Shown here one piece after another: positions 5,352 through 6,716 of a stretch of 6,716 nt of DNA. Within the stretch, counting starts at the first letter, position 1, and the number at the start of each line of letters is the position of its first letter. Source of the stretch: Steroidobacteraceae bacterium (GTDB lineage Bacteria; Pseudomonadota; Gammaproteobacteria; Steroidobacterales; Steroidobacteraceae); assembly GCA_023253235.1 (NCBI GenBank), contig JALRHE010000263.1, positions 1-6,716 of the forward strand, written 5' to 3'. Below the pieces are notes generated by a model. The model saw only the letters and a program-made list of their open reading frames with translations, searched no databases and was not told the DNA's origin. The translations under genes and the position numbers were made by a program.

Positions 5352-6716
5352 TTATTTCCTGCCCACCTTGAGTACGGCGAGAAAGGCTTCCTGCGGGATC
5401 TCCACCGAGCCGACTTGCTTCATGCGCTTTTTGCCTTCTTTTTGCTTCTCGAGCAACTTGCGCTTGCGACTGATATCACCACCGTAGCACTTGGCCAAAA
5501 CGTTTTTGCGCAGCGCCTTGACCGTCGCGCGCGCGATCACGTGTGCGCCGATCGCCGCCTGCACTGCGACCTCGAACATCTGACGCGGGATCAACTCCTG
5601 CATCTTGTCGACGAGCTCGCGACCGCGCTGGTAGGCGCTGTCACGGTGCACGATGATCGACAGCGCATCGACCTTGTCACCGTTGATGAGGATGTCGAGT
5701 TTGACGAGCGGCGCCGTCTGGAAGTGACTGAACTCGTAATCGAAACTGGCGTAGCCGCGACTGACCGACTTCAAGCGATCGAAGAAATCGAGCACGACTT
5801 CGGCGAGCGGCAAGGCGTATTGCAGCGATACCTGGTTGGCGAGGTACTGCATCTTTTTCTGCACACCGCGCTTCTCGGTGCACAACTGCAACACGGCACC
5901 GACGTAATCGGGCGGCACCAAGATGTTGGCGATGATAATCGGTTCGCGGATCTCGGCGAGTTTGTTGGGCGGCGGTAGCTTGGCCGGATTGTCGACGTAT
6001 TCGTTCGTACCATCGACGAGGCCAACTTCGTAAATCACGGTCGGAGCACTCGTGATGAGATCGAGGTTGTACTCGCGCTCGAGTCGCTCCTGCACGATAT
6101 CCATGTGCAAAAGACCCAAGAATCCGACGCGGAAACCGAAGCCCAAGGCACCGGAGACTTCCGGCTCGTAATGCAAAGCCGAGTCGTTCAAACGCAGTTT
6201 GGCCAACGCATCGCGGAAAGACTCGTAGTCGTCCGCGTTGACCGGGAAGAGTCCGGCGAATACGCGCGGCTGCACCTGCTTGAAACCCGGCAACTGGGCG
6301 CTGCAGGGCTTGGCATCGAGCGTGATGGTGTCACCGACCGGCGCACCGTCGATTTCCTTGATGCCGGCGATCACGAAACCCACCTCGCCCGCCGACAACT
6401 GCGGTGCTGCGAGCGATTTGGGTGTGAAGCGCCCGAGCTTATCGACCTGCCAGATACGACCGGTCGACATCACGCGGATTTTGTCGCCGATCTTGAGCGT
6501 GCCATTGACGACGCGCACGAGCGAGACCACTCCGACGTAGTTATCGAACCAAGAGTCGATGATCAGCGCTTGCAGCGGCGCCGCAGGATCGCCTTTCGGC
6601 GCCGGGATGCGTTCAACGATCGCCTCGAGCAACTCCGGGACGTTCTCACCGGTCTTCGCCGAGACGCGCACAGCATCCTGAGCTTCGATGCCGATGATTT
6701 CTTCGATCTCGCGGAT
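5352..6716 (-). CDS. lepA: Elongation factor 4 (LepA), partial, N-terminus beyond the window edge
   Basis: LepA/EF4 is a ribosome-associated translational GTPase that can back-translocate stalled ribosomes and has been linked to 30S assembly. The visible 454 residues read from the window edge to a TAA stop. E. coli LepA has about 599 residues, so roughly 145 N-terminal residues, including G1 to G4 of the GTPase domain, lie outside. The fragment opens with the end of the G domain (IEEIIGIEAQDAVRVSAK, whose SAK is the G5 motif). Domain II follows (DSWFDNYVGVVSLVR, fragment residues about 54-68). Next come the EF-G-like domains (GALGFGFRVGFLGLLHMDIV; VVLDFFDRLKSVSRGYASFDY). Last is the LepA-specific C-terminal domain (LAKCYGGDISRKRKLLEKQK, then EGKKRMKQVGSVEIPQEAFL). 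The GTG at 6671 is internal, because LepA homology continues upstream of it. lepB starts 2 bases downstream, the usual lepA-lepB pairing. Identification is secure. Confidence 0.98.
   Translation of the reverse strand: MREIEEIIGIEAQDAVRVSAKTGENVPELLEAIVERIPAPKGDPAAPLQALIIDSWFDNYVGVVSLVRVVNGTLKIGDKIRVMSTGRIWQVDKLGRFTPKSLAAPQLSAGEVGFVIAGIKEIDGAPVGDTITLDAKPCSAQLPGFKQVQPRVFAGLFPVNADDYESFRDALAKLRLNDSALHYEPEVSGALGFGFRVGFLGLLHMDIVQERLEREYNLDLITSAPTVIYEVGLVDGTNEYVDNPAKLPPPNKLAEIREPIIIANILVPPDYVGAVLQLCTEKRGVQKKMQYLANQVSLQYALPLAEVVLDFFDRLKSVSRGYASFDYEFSHFQTAPLVKLDILINGDKVDALSIIVHRDSAYQRGRELVDKMQELIPRQMFEVAVQAAIGAHVIARATVKALRKNVLAKCYGGDISRKRKLLEKQKEGKKRMKQVGSVEIPQEAFLAVLKVGRK
5355..5360 (-). promoter_or_regulatory. 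Shine-Dalgarno site of lepB inside the last lepA codons
   Basis: On the minus strand AGGAAA precedes the lepB ATG, with 7 bases between AGGA and the ATG. The bases double as the last sense codons (AGG AAA) before the lepA TAA. This supports ATG 5349 as the lepB start rather than an internal one, and suggests coupled translation of lepA and lepB. Confidence 0.75.

Noticed and set aside
5415..5978. 187-codon plus-strand open frame antisense to lepA
   Set aside because: It lies over the strongly conserved LepA C-terminal half, and its composition is that of a complement of GC-rich codons.
1..6716. Frequent CTCGAG, GAGCAACTC and similar short repeats across the window
   Set aside because: They are Leu-Glu and Glu-Leu-Leu codon combinations in conserved proteins, irregularly spaced, with no array or iteron structure.
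1..6716. Foreign island, mobile element, phage, defence system or CRISPR
   Set aside because: Every base is accounted for by conserved housekeeping genes with at most 13-base gaps and uniform base composition by eye. There are no insertion-sequence ends, direct repeats or tRNA genes.

Overview
The window is a gapless stretch of bacterial housekeeping genes, all read from the minus strand. In transcription order (high to low coordinates) they are lepA (3' three quarters), lepB, rnc, era, recO, pdxJ, a PolB-type DEDDy 3'-5' exonuclease gene, and rlmD (5' part only). The core order lepA-lepB-rnc-era-recO-pdxJ is the classical gammaproteobacterial arrangement, the same as in Escherichia coli. The protein sequences fit a gammaproteobacterium of fairly high GC, by eye a little under 60%. 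I cannot fix the order or genus from this window alone.

Layout: lepA enters from the right edge without its start and ends at 5352. lepB (5349-4264) follows after 2 bases, and rnc (GTG start at 4250) after 13 bases. era starts on a GTG that overlaps the rnc stop as GTGA (3540-3537). recO follows after 6 bases, behind tandem stops. pdxJ follows after 1 base and the exonuclease gene after 10 bases. rlmD starts in an ATGA overlap with the exonuclease stop (368-365) and leaves through the left edge. No intergenic space exceeds 13 bases, and I see no promoter, terminator, RNA gene, mobile element or CRISPR. The genes therefore look like one continuous, translationally coupled transcription unit whose promoter lies beyond the right edge.

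Functionally the unit joins ribosome biogenesis and translation (LepA/EF4, RNase III, Era, RlmD) with protein export (LepB), recombination repair (RecO) and vitamin B6 synthesis (PdxJ). acpS, which follows pdxJ in E. coli, is absent here. An uncharacterised-family exonuclease occupies that place and is coupled to rlmD.

I do not see an undescribed system. The points worth a second look are modest: a LepB whose membrane anchor appears duplicated, a cysteine-bearing insertion in the same LepB, an Era with SKVD in place of the NKxD guanine-recognition motif, and the exonuclease-rlmD coupling.
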